A program made the position numbers and the translations under genes. Below the pieces are notes generated by a model. It was not told the DNA's origin. It worked only from the letters and a program-made list of their open reading frames with translations, and ran no database searches. Source: JAEUOS01 sp965279115 (GTDB lineage Bacteria; Pseudomonadota; Gammaproteobacteria; Burkholderiales; JAEUOS01). From it: a DNA stretch of 64,000 nt. The DNA is taken from the NCBI GenBank assembly GCA_965279115.1, contig OZ257137.1, forward strand, positions 4,836,001-4,900,000. The letters are read 5' to 3'. Of the stretch, positions 11,801-18,602 are shown one piece after another. Position 1 is the stretch's first letter; each line of letters starts with the position of its first letter.

Positions 11801-12290
11801 GTCCCAGCTGTTCGACACGCTGGTGAGCCTCCTGGCCCGCGAGGTGGTCACCAGGACCGCTGCGGTCGCGCCGGCCAAGACCCAGATGGACCCGGAAATG
11901 GGCGTTCGCCACCCGCTGCGCATCCTGTTGGCGGAGGACAACCTGGTGAACCAGAAGCTTGCCACGCGGCTGCTGCAGCAAATGGGCTACCGCGCCGACA
12001 TCGCCTCCAACGGGCTGGAAGCGGTGGAATCCGTCGGTCGCCAGGCCTATGACTTGGTGCTGATGGATGTGCAGATGCCGGAACTCGATGGCCTGGACGC
12101 CACGCGTCGCATCTGCGCCACCTGGCCACCCGGGAAACGGCCGCGCATCGTGGCGATGACGGCCAACGCCATGCAGGGCGACCGCGAAATGTGCCTCGCC
12201 GCCGGCATGGACGATTACATCACCAAGCCGATCCGCGTGAACGAACTGATCAATGCCCTGGGCAACGTGACCGCCCGCAAGGACCAATAA
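2811..12290 (+). CDS. Giant multi-GAF hybrid sensor histidine kinase (15 GAF domains)
   Basis: A 3159-residue protein starting at ATG 2811 with AGGAAAGGTGAC before it; an upstream in-frame TTG (2787) is less likely. Fifteen GAF domains run from about residue 20 to 2625, separated by a near-constant helical linker (NETQEALERQTATAEILKVI). Next come a HisKA domain (SHEIRTPMN, His2654), an HATPase_c domain (NLLANAVKF, DTGIG, GTGLGL) and two receivers with Asp2945 (ILDMHMP) and Asp3086 (LMDVQMP), both with the KP motif. There is no signal peptide or membrane span, so it is cytoplasmic. GAF domains bind small ligands or mediate dimer contacts, and no Cys-based chromophore site is obvious. Hybrid kinases of this kind usually carry one to a few GAF domains; fifteen is extreme. 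The Hpt gene overlaps its stop by one base, so the relay partner is encoded next door. Confidence 0.93.
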   Translation: MTRKTPKALKSAVRKSVPARRGDPFRRLVDAGIKLATLRTPKAVRDFLVKEAARLCRAQRVLLALEEDGAVQVAGSRLPAGEDEQVLLAAITPWMDEARQTGEARLRHGPEGVLPEHQRSCLVVPMLAQKRLLAFLYADIEGAFGRFGDEDRDLLATLASQAAVALDNAIWSEGLLHEARVRTHELQASQRNQARIAGENARLSKEMREGLERQTATTDILKVIASSPSDVQPVFEAIVGSAMRLLFCDRAMVLRCDSETYFPVALANSEGFAMDLRHRSVRIDPAANFPSRVITSKTALHIPDWTAIDLPSHEVGVFKMHGLKTSLMLPMLRGDECIGVLVLWRGQAGAFDAREVSLAESFVDQAVIAIENVRLFNETQEALERQTASAEILKVIASSPSDVQPVFDVIVNTCVSLISCARAVVLTKEGEAFRRAAVANVGEAEARPMGHSAEQLVPINPEENFPSRVFASGQLLHIPDWSKVELPPHEKMVFERTGWPASAMLPLMRRGECIGVLIVFRATAGAFSDREIALLESFGDQAVIAIENVRLFNETQEALERQQALAAVLGVISKSVSDAQPVFDTICASMAQLLPGSELAIGSVGEDGRIYWRAGSGPRSDALRSLFPRPAMVRGLVTGAPSYWPDVLHGPGVPDAVRAGAAAMGGNASMLSAAMVSHDHVLGTIAALRMDMRPFTPREIGMLKVFADQAAIAVQNAKMFRETNEALERQTATAEILKVIASSPSDVQPVFDGIAERAKALCGATVALVTRFDGEWAHLVAFRGVSREGDEAMRGAFPVRPTNASLSGRAIRDRVPVEIADVSLDPDYDLKGPAAQAGYRSNLAVPMLKDGRVIGSIVVGRPEPGQFPERQVKLLQTFADQAVIAIENVRLFESEQARSRELEESLSYQTATSDVLRAISRTTFDVQAVKSSLASSAARLCRADAASYFRFDGTAFYWDVGVGINPAYVEIERNARIELNRDTLVGRAGVERRTVHIIDAMADPEYAVKDEAEVGGVRTMLGVPMLREGRLLGVFAIARQRVEAFSERQIELVTMFADQAVIAIENVRLFNETQEALERQTATAEILKVISGSVTDTQPVFDAIVKSCQRLYSGKAVGLVMANGNLLESVAYADADPDGSTGPVKPWPLDHGSGSGACVLDAAVVNVPNAEESATRFPRMRDLAIALGYQSCLFVPLLRGGGAIGCIAILRAATGAFDEGEVALAQTFADQAVIAIENARLFKETNEALERQTATAEILKVIAGSPSDVQPVFEAIAASSNRLLGGFSTAVFRVFDDLLHLMAFTPTNAEADAMLKARYPRPLGASWSADFRDGRVTQIPDTEAEPSVRDLARSRGYRSMLFCPLLHEGKPIGMISVTRRETGIFADAHVALLQAFADQAVIAIHNVRLFRETQEALEQQRASAEVLNVISNSVEDAEPVFRAIAAACQPLFSSDQIVVSLIDDDGMVRHAHMTTSGSFSKEQTDMAWEALNEGYPRPLKQSYQSYPIRKRQVIHYPDMANGPGVPDTMRSITQRVGNFSMLIAPMLRENRGIGTIHLVRIPPRPFSDKEQALLKTFADQAVIAIQNTRLFNETREALERQTATTEVLQVINASPGDLNPVFDAIIERATRMCGADSGALWHVDGELAHYGGHSNSPLGYMDDPRMQGEHPLAYLLGRKAERGAYLQVPDMLATKGYQEGYPFFVASAEIGRIRTYLGVPLFDGAGAVAGVFALVRHEVRPFSEAQIVLVQSFAAQAQIAMKNARLMQETREALEQQTATAEILKVISGSPTDDMPVFCAITASAERLFAGRTVSLGIVVGGNMVFLASGGMTFPLDHPRRVMQVDHDSTVGRAVLDCKVFEVADTMAPDAPLFAQQNAGKLDFRALAAAPLVHEGRGIGVIAVTSASPGAMSDKEKQLLQTFADQAVIAIQNARLFKETQEALAHQTASADILRVISGSPTDVQPVFDAIVTTAVKRLGCDIALVQIVNGDTYLPKAMATPAGLTPVPGTQVMPVDPEANFPSRAIVSKSMLHVRDWSAITLPPHEQVRHEQLGLNSALYLPLLRGDACLGLLLLGSKRSNAFNDKAIALAESFRDQAVIAIENTRLFRETSEALERQTATSEVLQVISSSMDDTQPVFDVIAERAARLTGASYGMVFTYDGDLIHVASSFGVNPDGVAATRALFPMKPGSGSITARAVRDGVVASSHDVLDMPDSEYRTKPVAVSTGYRSVLSVPMVRDGQTVGAISVMRPEVGGFAVNEIELLTTFGSQAVIAIQNARLFNETTEALERQTATADILKVIASSPSDVQPVFDAIAASSNRLMNGFATSAFRIVDGDLHLVAFTPVSELADEVLKASFPMHLSDNPVGARIVEGKVVQVTDIEMDWASRPDLLLMARKRGFRSAIWTPMMREGVAIGMISVTRREPGPFAAHSVALLQTFADQAAIAIENVRLFNETKEALEQQIATAEVLQVISNSVADKAPVFDKILEKCRTLFDGHGMTIQLVGEDGLVHYGAGIGLDLAQVRVLYPIPLAGSALEIAFRDRRVAHFPDILNGVGVPVVMRQMWQQRGKNGSQMVAPMFWEGRGIGSINVNRVPPRTFTAKEMSLLETFASQAVIAIQNAGLFKEAQDARAAAEAANEAKSAFLATMSHEIRTPMNAVIGMSGLLLDTPLNDEQRDYAGTIRDSGDALLTIINDILDFSKIEAGRMDIEMHPFDLRDCVESALDLISTRATEKHLDTAYVFEGELPSAINGDLTRLRQVLLNLLANAVKFTEKGEVVLTVSAKPLAGENLELNFAIRDTGIGLSEEGKGRLFQSFSQADSSTTRKYGGTGLGLAISKRLAELMGGTMWVESAGLGHGSTFQFTIQVQKAHLPPTRSRDLVGVQAELAGKRMLIVDDNATNRRILALQAGKWGMTARDTEFPHQALQWMAEGERFDVGILDMHMPQMDGLTLARSIHKGNAGLPLVLFSSLGRREADDNDGVFKAYLAKPLRQSQLFDTLVSLLAREVVTRTAAVAPAKTQMDPEMGVRHPLRILLAEDNLVNQKLATRLLQQMGYRADIASNGLEAVESVGRQAYDLVLMDVQMPELDGLDATRRICATWPPGKRPRIVAMTANAMQGDREMCLAAGMDDYITKPIRVNELINALGNVTARKDQ
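3435..10690 (+). repeat. Intragenic tandem GAF-linker repeat
   Basis: Fourteen copies of the linker (consensus EALERQTATAEILKVIxxSPSDVQPVFDAI) recur at about 3440, 3960, 4489, 4992, 5532, 6042, 6557, 7064, 7602, 8130, 8645, 9161, 9677 and 10201, a period of roughly 500-540 bases. The GAF segments between them are diverged, while the linker is highly conserved. By eye the GAF units fall into subtypes that recur non-adjacently: 2/3/12, 4/9/15, 5/13, 6/10, 7/11 and 8/14. Recombination between linkers could change the repeat number. Confidence 0.85.
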
Positions 12291-12625
12291 TGAGCGAACC
12301 CGTCATCGACATGGCCGTCTACAACGAACTGGCCGACACCGCCGGCGCCGAATTCGCCGCCGAACTGGCCGGCACTTTCATGGAAGAGGCGCCCGGCATG
12401 CTGGCCGAATTGCGCGCCGCCCAGGCTGCAGGTACGGCGGATGCCTTCCGGCGCGCCGCGCATTCGCTCAAGACCAACAGCATCACCTTCGGCGCCACCC
12501 GCCTAGGTGCGCTGGCGCGCGAGGTCGAACTGGGCGGGTTGGTCACCGATGCGGCACCGGTGGATGCGCTTGAAGTGGAGTACCAGAAGGTGGCCGCCGC
12601 GCTCAAGGAGATCATCGGTGGCTGA
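12290..12625 (+). CDS. Histidine-containing phosphotransfer (Hpt) protein
   Basis: A 111-residue single Hpt domain with the motif AAHSLKTNSITFGA, phospho-acceptor His58. It should pass phosphate from the receivers of the giant kinase to the receiver-cyclase encoded next. ATG 12290 overlaps the last base of the kinase stop codon (TAATG), with AAGGA upstream, so the two are translationally coupled. The length is normal for a free-standing Hpt. The following gene overlaps it by 8 bases. Confidence 0.92.
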   Translation: MSEPVIDMAVYNELADTAGAEFAAELAGTFMEEAPGMLAELRAAQAAGTADAFRRAAHSLKTNSITFGATRLGALAREVELGGLVTDAAPVDALEVEYQKVAAALKEIIGG

Positions 12626-13661
12626 ACGCGGTGCCCGCCTGCTGGTGGCCGACGACAACAAGGTCAACCGGCTTCTGCTGGCGCGCAGCCTCGAACTGCA
12701 GGGACACAAGGTGGCCAGCGCCGAGAATGGCGTGCGCGCGCTGGAAATGCTGCGCGCCGAGGCCTTCGACCTGCTGCTCCTGGACATGGAAATGCCCGAG
12801 ATGGACGGCTTCCAGGTGCTGGAGCACATGGTGGCGGACGCGCAGTTGCGTGACCTGCCGGTCATCGTCACCAGTTCGCTGGAAGGCGTGGCCCATGTGG
12901 TGCGCTGTCTGGAGCTGGGGGCCGACGACTTCCTGCAAAAGCCGGTCAACCCGGTCATTCTCAAGGCGCGCATCAATTCCAGCCTCGAAAAAAAGCGCCT
13001 GCGCGACCAGCAAAAGGACATGGTGCGCCGCTTCGCCACCTCCGCCGTGGCGGAGGACCTGCAGAAATCCGGCTTTGCCCTGGGTGGCAAACGGATTGCA
13101 TGCACGGTGATGTTCTCCGACATCCGCGGCTTTACCTCGCTGTGCGAATCGCAGCCGCCGGAAGAAACCATCGACCTGCTCAACACCTACTATGCGCTGA
13201 TGTTCGACGCCATCGCCGCGCACGGCGGGGTGGTCAACCAGATGATAGGTGACGGGTTGATGGCCATTTTCGGTGCGCCGCTGCCGCTGGCCGAACCCGC
13301 GCTGGCTGCGGTGCGCGTGGCGCTCGACATGATCGAGACCGTCGGCATGTTCAATGTCGAGCGCATGGCATTGGGCAAGGAGCCGATCCGCATCGGCATC
13401 GGCATCGCTTCCGGCGAGGTGGTGGCCGGGTATACCGGTACCGAGGAGCGCGCCACCTACACCTGCATCGGCGACACAGTAAACCTGGCGGCGCGCCTGG
13501 AGGCGCACACCAAGGCCGCCGGGCGTGACATCCTGATCGACGGCAGTACCCATGCGGCGCTCGACGCACGCGTGCCCACCCAGCCGGTGGGGGATGTGCA
13601 GTTCAAGGGCAAGGGGGCGGCAGTGCCGGTGTATTCGGTTTTGGCGCAGGCGCAGCGGTGA
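12618..13661 (+). CDS. Receiver-class III nucleotide cyclase
   Basis: A 347-residue protein. GTG 12618 is chosen because AAGGAG lies 7 bases upstream inside the Hpt gene. Residues 5-125 are a receiver (VADDN, Asp56 in LLLLDMEMP, KPVNP). Residues about 150-345 are a class III cyclase catalytic domain with the two metal-binding Asp sites (MFSDIRGFT and MIGDGLMAIFG) and the transition-state Asn and Arg (VNLAARLE). At the position usually Lys in adenylate cyclases the sequence reads Gln (VVNQMIGDG) by my alignment, so cAMP against cGMP is open. It is the likely output of the 15-GAF kinase through the Hpt protein: phosphorylation would set second-messenger synthesis. Confidence 0.9.
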   Translation: MAERGARLLVADDNKVNRLLLARSLELQGHKVASAENGVRALEMLRAEAFDLLLLDMEMPEMDGFQVLEHMVADAQLRDLPVIVTSSLEGVAHVVRCLELGADDFLQKPVNPVILKARINSSLEKKRLRDQQKDMVRRFATSAVAEDLQKSGFALGGKRIACTVMFSDIRGFTSLCESQPPEETIDLLNTYYALMFDAIAAHGGVVNQMIGDGLMAIFGAPLPLAEPALAAVRVALDMIETVGMFNVERMALGKEPIRIGIGIASGEVVAGYTGTEERATYTCIGDTVNLAARLEAHTKAAGRDILIDGSTHAALDARVPTQPVGDVQFKGKGAAVPVYSVLAQAQR

Positions 13662-13724
13662 GGTGGTCGCGGGATTTGCCTTCGCCGGTTGGCAGTCGAA
13701 ACAGTTAGAAATCAGGAGCCGGAT

Positions 13725-14525
13725 ATGAAAGTGCCGAAGAATGGCAAGACCGACAGGCTTGGCAAGGACGAGTACTACGAACAGCTTGGCGCCATGCAGC
13801 TCGAACTCAACGACGTGGCCCGCTGGCTGCAGCACACCGGTCACCGCATCGCGGTGGTAATCGAGGGCCGGGATACGGCGGGCAAGGGAGGGGTCATCTC
13901 CGCGATCGCCGAAACGCTCAATCCGCGCCAGTGCCGCACCGTGGCGCTTGCAAAGCCTTCGGAGCGCGAAGCAACCCAGTGGTATTTCCAGCGCTACGTG
14001 GCGCACCTCCCGGCGGCCGGCGAGATCGTGCTGTTCGACCGCAGCTGGTACAACCGCGCGGGTGTCGAGCGCGTGATGGGGTTTTGCACCGAAGCCCAAA
14101 CCCGGGCATTCCTCAGGCAGGCGCCGGCATTCGAGAAGCTGCTGGTCGATGACGGCATCCTGCTGTTGAAGTACTGGCTCACGGTGGACCAGGCGCAGCA
14201 GGAAAAGCGCTTCACCGAGCGCCAGGCCGACCCGCTCAAGCGCTGGAAGCTCAGTTCCATCGATGTCAAGGCGCGCGAAAAGTATGCCGAGTACGGCCGG
14301 GCGCGCGATGCCATGCTCAAGGCCACGCACACCGAAAAGGCGCCCTGGACGCTGGTGGACTTCAACGACCAGCGCCGTGGCCGACTCACCATGATCCGCC
14401 ACCTGCTCGACCAGATTCCCGAACGCAAGGTGCCCGAGGCGCTGGTGGAGTTTCCGCCGCTCGGACATGCGCCTTTGCGCGAGCGCTATGGCACGGCGCA
14501 GAAGCCGATCAAGGCGTTGAAATAA
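13725..14525 (+). CDS. ppk2: Polyphosphate kinase 2 family protein
   Basis: A 266-residue single-domain PPK2. ATG 13725 follows CAGGAG by 7 bases. PPK2 enzymes transfer phosphate between polyphosphate and nucleotides. The Walker A-like EGRDTAGKGG lies near residue 50, and the lid motif FDRSWYNRAGVERVMGF near 105-120. A QADPLKRWKLSSID segment is typical of the family. It starts 63 bases after the cyclase gene and precedes pgm on the same strand; a shared transcript is possible, with a theme of energy and phosphate storage. Confidence 0.92.
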   Translation: MKVPKNGKTDRLGKDEYYEQLGAMQLELNDVARWLQHTGHRIAVVIEGRDTAGKGGVISAIAETLNPRQCRTVALAKPSEREATQWYFQRYVAHLPAAGEIVLFDRSWYNRAGVERVMGFCTEAQTRAFLRQAPAFEKLLVDDGILLLKYWLTVDQAQQEKRFTERQADPLKRWKLSSIDVKAREKYAEYGRARDAMLKATHTEKAPWTLVDFNDQRRGRLTMIRHLLDQIPERKVPEALVEFPPLGHAPLRERYGTAQKPIKALK

Positions 14526-14581
14526 GGGCTGTGTCCGCCCTTCCAGCATCGAGAGCATCCGTCCTGCCTATGGAAACCCGC

Positions 14582-16222
14582 ATGAACATCCTGACCATTC
14601 CGACACAACCCATCGCCGGTCAACGCCCCGGCACCTCCGGCCTGCGCAAGAAAGTGACGGTATTCCAGCAACCCGGCTACCTTGAAAACTTCGTGCAGGC
14701 CATCTTCGATTCCCTCGAAAACTTCGCCGGCCAGACGCTGGTGCTGGGCGGCGACGGGCGCTACTTCAACGACAGCGCCATCCAGACCATCCTGCGCATG
14801 GCGTCGGCCAACGGTTTCGGCCGGGTGCTGGTCGGGCAGCACGGCATCCTCTCGACCCCGGCGGCCAGTTGCGTGATCCGCGGCCGCGGCGCGTTCGGCG
14901 GGATCATCCTGTCGGCCAGCCACAATCCCGGCGGGCCGGATGGCGATTTCGGCATCAAGTACAACGCATCCAATGGCGGCCCGGCGGCCGAGAAGATCAC
15001 CGAGGCCATCTACCAGCGCTCGCTCGCCATCGACCGCTATTTCAGCATCGCAGCGCCGGACATCGACCTGTCCACCCTCGGCTCGGTCACGCTTGGCGCC
15101 ATGCAGGTCGAGGTGATCGACCCGGTGGCCGACTATGCGCAGCTGATGGAGCGCCTGTTCGACTTCGCTGCCATCGGCCGCCTGCTGGCCCGGCCGGATT
15201 TCTCGATCTGCTTCGATGCCATGCATGCCGTGACCGGGCCGTATGCCAATGAACTGCTGCTCGGGCGGCTCGGGGCGCGGGCGGGTTCGGTCATCAACGG
15301 CGTGCCATTGCCGGACTTTGGCGGCGGGCATCCCGACCCCAATCCCACCTATGCGGAAGAACTAATCGCGACCATGTTCGCCGCAGGCGGCTCGGCGCCT
15401 GATTTCGGCGCGGCGAGCGACGGCGACGGCGACCGCAACATGATCGTCGGGCGGCGCTTCATCGTCACCCCCAGCGACAGCCTGGCCGTCATCGCGGCGA
15501 ATGCCCACCTGGTGCCCGGCTATGCCGCCGGACTCAAGGGTGTGGCGCGTTCCATGCCTACCAGTGCGGCGGTCGACCGGGTGGCTGCGGCACTCGGCGT
15601 CCCGTGTTTCGAGACGCCCACCGGCTGGAAGTTTTTCGGCAACCTGCTCGACGCCGGACGGGTCACCCTGTGCGGCGAGGAGAGTGCCGGCACCGGGTCC
15701 GACCATGTGCGCGAGAAGGACGGCCTGTGGGCGGTGCTGTTCTGGCTCAACATCCTTGCCGTGCGCGGCGAATCGGTCGAGGCGATCGTGCGCGACCACT
15801 GGCGGCGCCATGGCCGCAACTACTATTCGCGCCACGACTACGAAGGCGTCGACAGCGCCGCAGCGCAGGGGTTGATGGAGGCATTGCGCGCATCGCTGCC
15901 CAGCCTGCCGGGGCGTACCTTCGGCGCGGGCGTCGTTTCAAGCGCCGACGACTTCGCCTACACCGACCCGGTCGATGGTTCGGTCAGCACCGCACAAGGC
16001 GTGCGGGTGGGCTTTGCGGATGGTTCGCGTATCGTGTTTCGCCTCTCGGGCACTGGCACCGAAGGTGCCACCTTGCGGGTGTACCTGGAGCGCTTCGAGC
16101 CCGACCCGGCGCAACACGGCATCGAGACGCAGACCGCGCTGGCCGGGCTGATCGCCGCGGCGGACCAGTTGGCCGGTATACGCGAGCGCACCGGGCGCAC
16201 CGCGCCGACGGTCATCACCTGA
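14582..16222 (+). CDS. pgm: Alpha-D-glucose phosphate-specific phosphoglucomutase
   Basis: A 546-residue enzyme that interconverts glucose 1- and 6-phosphate. It starts TSGLRKKVTVFQQPGYLENF, as in the eukaryote-like PGM group. The catalytic phosphoserine is Ser113 (SASHNPGG), the metal loop is DGDGDRNMIVG, the sugar loop is GEESAGTGSDHVREKDG and the phosphate loop is RLSGTGTEG. All four are intact. ATG 14582 has GGAAA upstream; ATG 14570 and GTG 14531 are in-frame alternatives with weaker sites. It follows ppk2 closely and is convergent with the MFS gene. Confidence 0.95.
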   Translation: MNILTIPTQPIAGQRPGTSGLRKKVTVFQQPGYLENFVQAIFDSLENFAGQTLVLGGDGRYFNDSAIQTILRMASANGFGRVLVGQHGILSTPAASCVIRGRGAFGGIILSASHNPGGPDGDFGIKYNASNGGPAAEKITEAIYQRSLAIDRYFSIAAPDIDLSTLGSVTLGAMQVEVIDPVADYAQLMERLFDFAAIGRLLARPDFSICFDAMHAVTGPYANELLLGRLGARAGSVINGVPLPDFGGGHPDPNPTYAEELIATMFAAGGSAPDFGAASDGDGDRNMIVGRRFIVTPSDSLAVIAANAHLVPGYAAGLKGVARSMPTSAAVDRVAAALGVPCFETPTGWKFFGNLLDAGRVTLCGEESAGTGSDHVREKDGLWAVLFWLNILAVRGESVEAIVRDHWRRHGRNYYSRHDYEGVDSAAAQGLMEALRASLPSLPGRTFGAGVVSSADDFAYTDPVDGSVSTAQGVRVGFADGSRIVFRLSGTGTEGATLRVYLERFEPDPAQHGIETQTALAGLIAAADQLAGIRERTGRTAPTVIT

Positions 16223-16244
16223 GGCGTTCGGACGGGGCGGCGCA

Positions 16245-17540
16245 TCAGGCGCGCCCGATCCGTCCCGCGACCGCGCGCACCTTGCGCGGCGCGGCCATCC
16301 AGATGCTCAGGATGCCGAAGCAGCTTGCCGCCATCGCGATGGCGAATGAAGGACCATAGCTGCCGAAGCCGTCGTAGAGCGCGCCGGCGAGCCAGGGGCC
16401 CAATGCGCCGCCGACCAGACCGATGCCCATGATGGTGCCGAAGATGCTGCCGAAATGTCGGCCCTGGAATATCTCGGCAGGGATCGCACCCAGCACGGAG
16501 GTCAGGCCGTAGCCCAGAAAGCCCTGCACCGCCACCATGAACCACAGCAATGCCGGGCCGGGATACTGGCGCATCAGCAGCAGGGCGGCGTAGCACAGCA
16601 CGAAGCCGGCGTTGCCGATCGCCCATACCCATTCGCGGCCCACCCGGTCGGACATGTGGCCCAGCGCGATCTGCCCGGGAATGGCGATGAAGCTCACGAA
16701 GCCCAGCGCCCAGGCCGCGTACATCGGCGAATAGCCGGCCTCGGTCAGGTAGCGGGTCTGGTGCACCTGCACCGCATACCAGGAGAACATCGCGCAGAAA
16801 TACCCCGCGGCGATCCACCAGAAGCGGCGGGTGCGCAGCGCGCGGGCGAGCGTCCAGTCGATCGCCACCCAGGCCGGGTCGACGATGTTGGAGGGGGCTG
16901 CCGCCTTGGCGCCGGCGACGGCGGGCGCGGCGTCGCCGTCGGGCGCCAGGCCCATGTCTTCCGGGCGGCGCCGGATCAGGAGGTTGAGCGGCGCGAGCAG
17001 CACCAGCACCAGGATGCCCAGCGCGGTGGCCGCTGCGCGCCAGCCGCCGTGCGCGATCAGGCCTTGCAGCCAGGGCAACAGGATGATCGAGCCGATCCCG
17101 GCGCCGGAGTAGGCGATGCTCGCCGCAAGGCCGCGGCGCCTGACGAACCAGTTGGGCAGATACAGGCCCTGGCCGGTGTAGCCCAGGCACACGCTGCCGG
17201 CACCCACCAGCACACCCAGCGTCACGTAAAGGTGCCAGGGCTGGCTCACCCATGCCGCCAGCAACAGGCCCGCGCCGGTCAGGGCGACGCCGGCCTCGAG
17301 CATGATGAGCGGCCCATGGCGGTCCATCAGGCGACCCAGCAGCGGGCTCAGGCCCGCCGAAAGCAGGAAGCCGAACGAGAAGGCGCCGGCGGTCACGCCG
17401 CGTTCCCAGCCGAACTCGTCGAGGATGGGCGGGAACAGCAGCGAAAACGCGGTGCGCGCGTTGACCCCCACGCCCATGGTCACGAAGGCCACGGCGACGA
17501 TGACCCAGCCGTAGAAGAACGGCAGGCGCATCGCCTTCAT
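16245..17540 (-). CDS. MFS transporter
   Basis: A 431-residue carrier with about 12 hydrophobic spans and a central polar loop near residues 195-225. Between spans 2 and 3 it has GRLMDRHGP, a loop like the MFS signature, with a related GHMSDRVGR in the second half. The sequence resembles oxalate/formate antiporter-like and monocarboxylate-type MFS proteins (FYGWVIVAVAF start). It lies 51 bases after a TctC gene and downstream of AtuA-like genes, so uptake or export of an organic acid is a fair guess. The substrate is unknown. Confidence 0.88.
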   Translation of the reverse strand: MKAMRLPFFYGWVIVAVAFVTMGVGVNARTAFSLLFPPILDEFGWERGVTAGAFSFGFLLSAGLSPLLGRLMDRHGPLIMLEAGVALTGAGLLLAAWVSQPWHLYVTLGVLVGAGSVCLGYTGQGLYLPNWFVRRRGLAASIAYSGAGIGSIILLPWLQGLIAHGGWRAAATALGILVLVLLAPLNLLIRRRPEDMGLAPDGDAAPAVAGAKAAAPSNIVDPAWVAIDWTLARALRTRRFWWIAAGYFCAMFSWYAVQVHQTRYLTEAGYSPMYAAWALGFVSFIAIPGQIALGHMSDRVGREWVWAIGNAGFVLCYAALLLMRQYPGPALLWFMVAVQGFLGYGLTSVLGAIPAEIFQGRHFGSIFGTIMGIGLVGGALGPWLAGALYDGFGSYGPSFAIAMAASCFGILSIWMAAPRKVRAVAGRIGRA

Positions 17541-17591
17541 CCGGTCAGCGGTCCGCTGCCGCCAACACCTGCCGGCATCGGATGCGCCCTG

Positions 17592-18602
17592 CTATTCGGG
17601 CTTCATGTTGGTTTGCCTGACAACCTCGCGCCACTTGGCGATCTCGGCACGGATGAAGGCGCCGTACTCGTCCGGCGTGCCGCCCACCGGTTCGCTCGCG
17701 TCGGCGAGGATGCGGTTTTGCACTTCGGGTGTGGCAACCAGGCGCGCGACATCGGCCGATACCTTCTGGATGATCGCAGGCGGTGTCGCGGCGGGGGCCA
17801 TGAAGCCGAACCAGGCGGTGATCTCGAACTTGTCCACGCCGGCCTCGATCATGGTCGGCACGTCGGGTGCAGACGGCGAGCGCTTGTTGCTGGTGATGGC
17901 GAGCGCGCGCAGGCTGCCCGCCTTGATGTGCGGCAGCACCACCGGCGCGTTGTGGAACATCAGCTCGAACTGCCCGCCGATGGCGTCGGTGGTCATTTGC
18001 GCGCTCGACTTGTAGGGGATGCCGGTCATCTGCAGGCCGGCCAGCATGTTGAGCAATTCGCCGGAGAGGTGCTGCGTGGTGCCCGGGCCCGCAGTGGCGT
18101 AGCGGATCTTGCCGCCGTCGCGCTTGGCGGCGGCGATCAGGTCGCGCACGCTCCTGAAAGGCAGGCCGGGATGAACCGTCAACAGGTTGGGTACCTTCAC
18201 CACCAGGCTCACCGGCGCGAGGTCCTTGAGCGGGTCGTAGGGCAGTTTGCCGGCGAACAGCGTGACGTTCACGGCGATGGGGCCGATGGTGTTGTAGAGC
18301 AGGGTGTAGCCGTCACCCGGTGCCTTGGCGACGCGGTCGGTGCCGATGTTGCCGGAGGCGCCCACCACGTTCTCGATGGTGACCGTCTGGCCCCAGGATT
18401 CGGCGAGCTTGTTGCCCAGCAGGCGCACCATCGCATCCGGGGCGCTGCCGGGCGGCGCCGGCACGACGATCTTCACCGGGCGTTCCGGCCAGGCGCGGGT
18501 TTGCGCCTGCGCGGGGGAAAACGCAAACAGACAGGCGCCCAGAAGCGCGGTGAAAGTGGTGGCACCATGCGCTGCGCGCATCCATGGGTGAGGGTTGTTC
18601 AT
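17592..18602 (-). CDS. Tripartite tricarboxylate transporter substrate-binding protein (TctC/Bug)
   Basis: A 336-residue periplasmic binding protein with a signal peptide ending AQAQ around residue 34. Family motifs: WPERPVKIVVPAPPGSAPDA, VVGASGNIGTDRVAKA and DGYTLLYNT. Bug proteins bind carboxylates and often work with TctAB permeases, which are absent here. Its ATG overlaps the stop of the preceding small gene by 4 bases (ATGA), so it is translated as part of the AtuA-like operon. A carboxylate made or used by the AtuA-like proteins is a plausible ligand. Confidence 0.9.
   Translation of the reverse strand: MNNPHPWMRAAHGATTFTALLGACLFAFSPAQAQTRAWPERPVKIVVPAPPGSAPDAMVRLLGNKLAESWGQTVTIENVVGASGNIGTDRVAKAPGDGYTLLYNTIGPIAVNVTLFAGKLPYDPLKDLAPVSLVVKVPNLLTVHPGLPFRSVRDLIAAAKRDGGKIRYATAGPGTTQHLSGELLNMLAGLQMTGIPYKSSAQMTTDAIGGQFELMFHNAPVVLPHIKAGSLRALAITSNKRSPSAPDVPTMIEAGVDKFEITAWFGFMAPAATPPAIIQKVSADVARLVATPEVQNRILADASEPVGGTPDEYGAFIRAEIAKWREVVRQTNMKPE

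Noticed and set aside
12612..14558. A 648-codon minus-strand frame opposite the receiver-cyclase and ppk2
   Set aside because: Both plus-strand genes have full catalytic motifs and ribosome-binding sites; the antisense frame has none.
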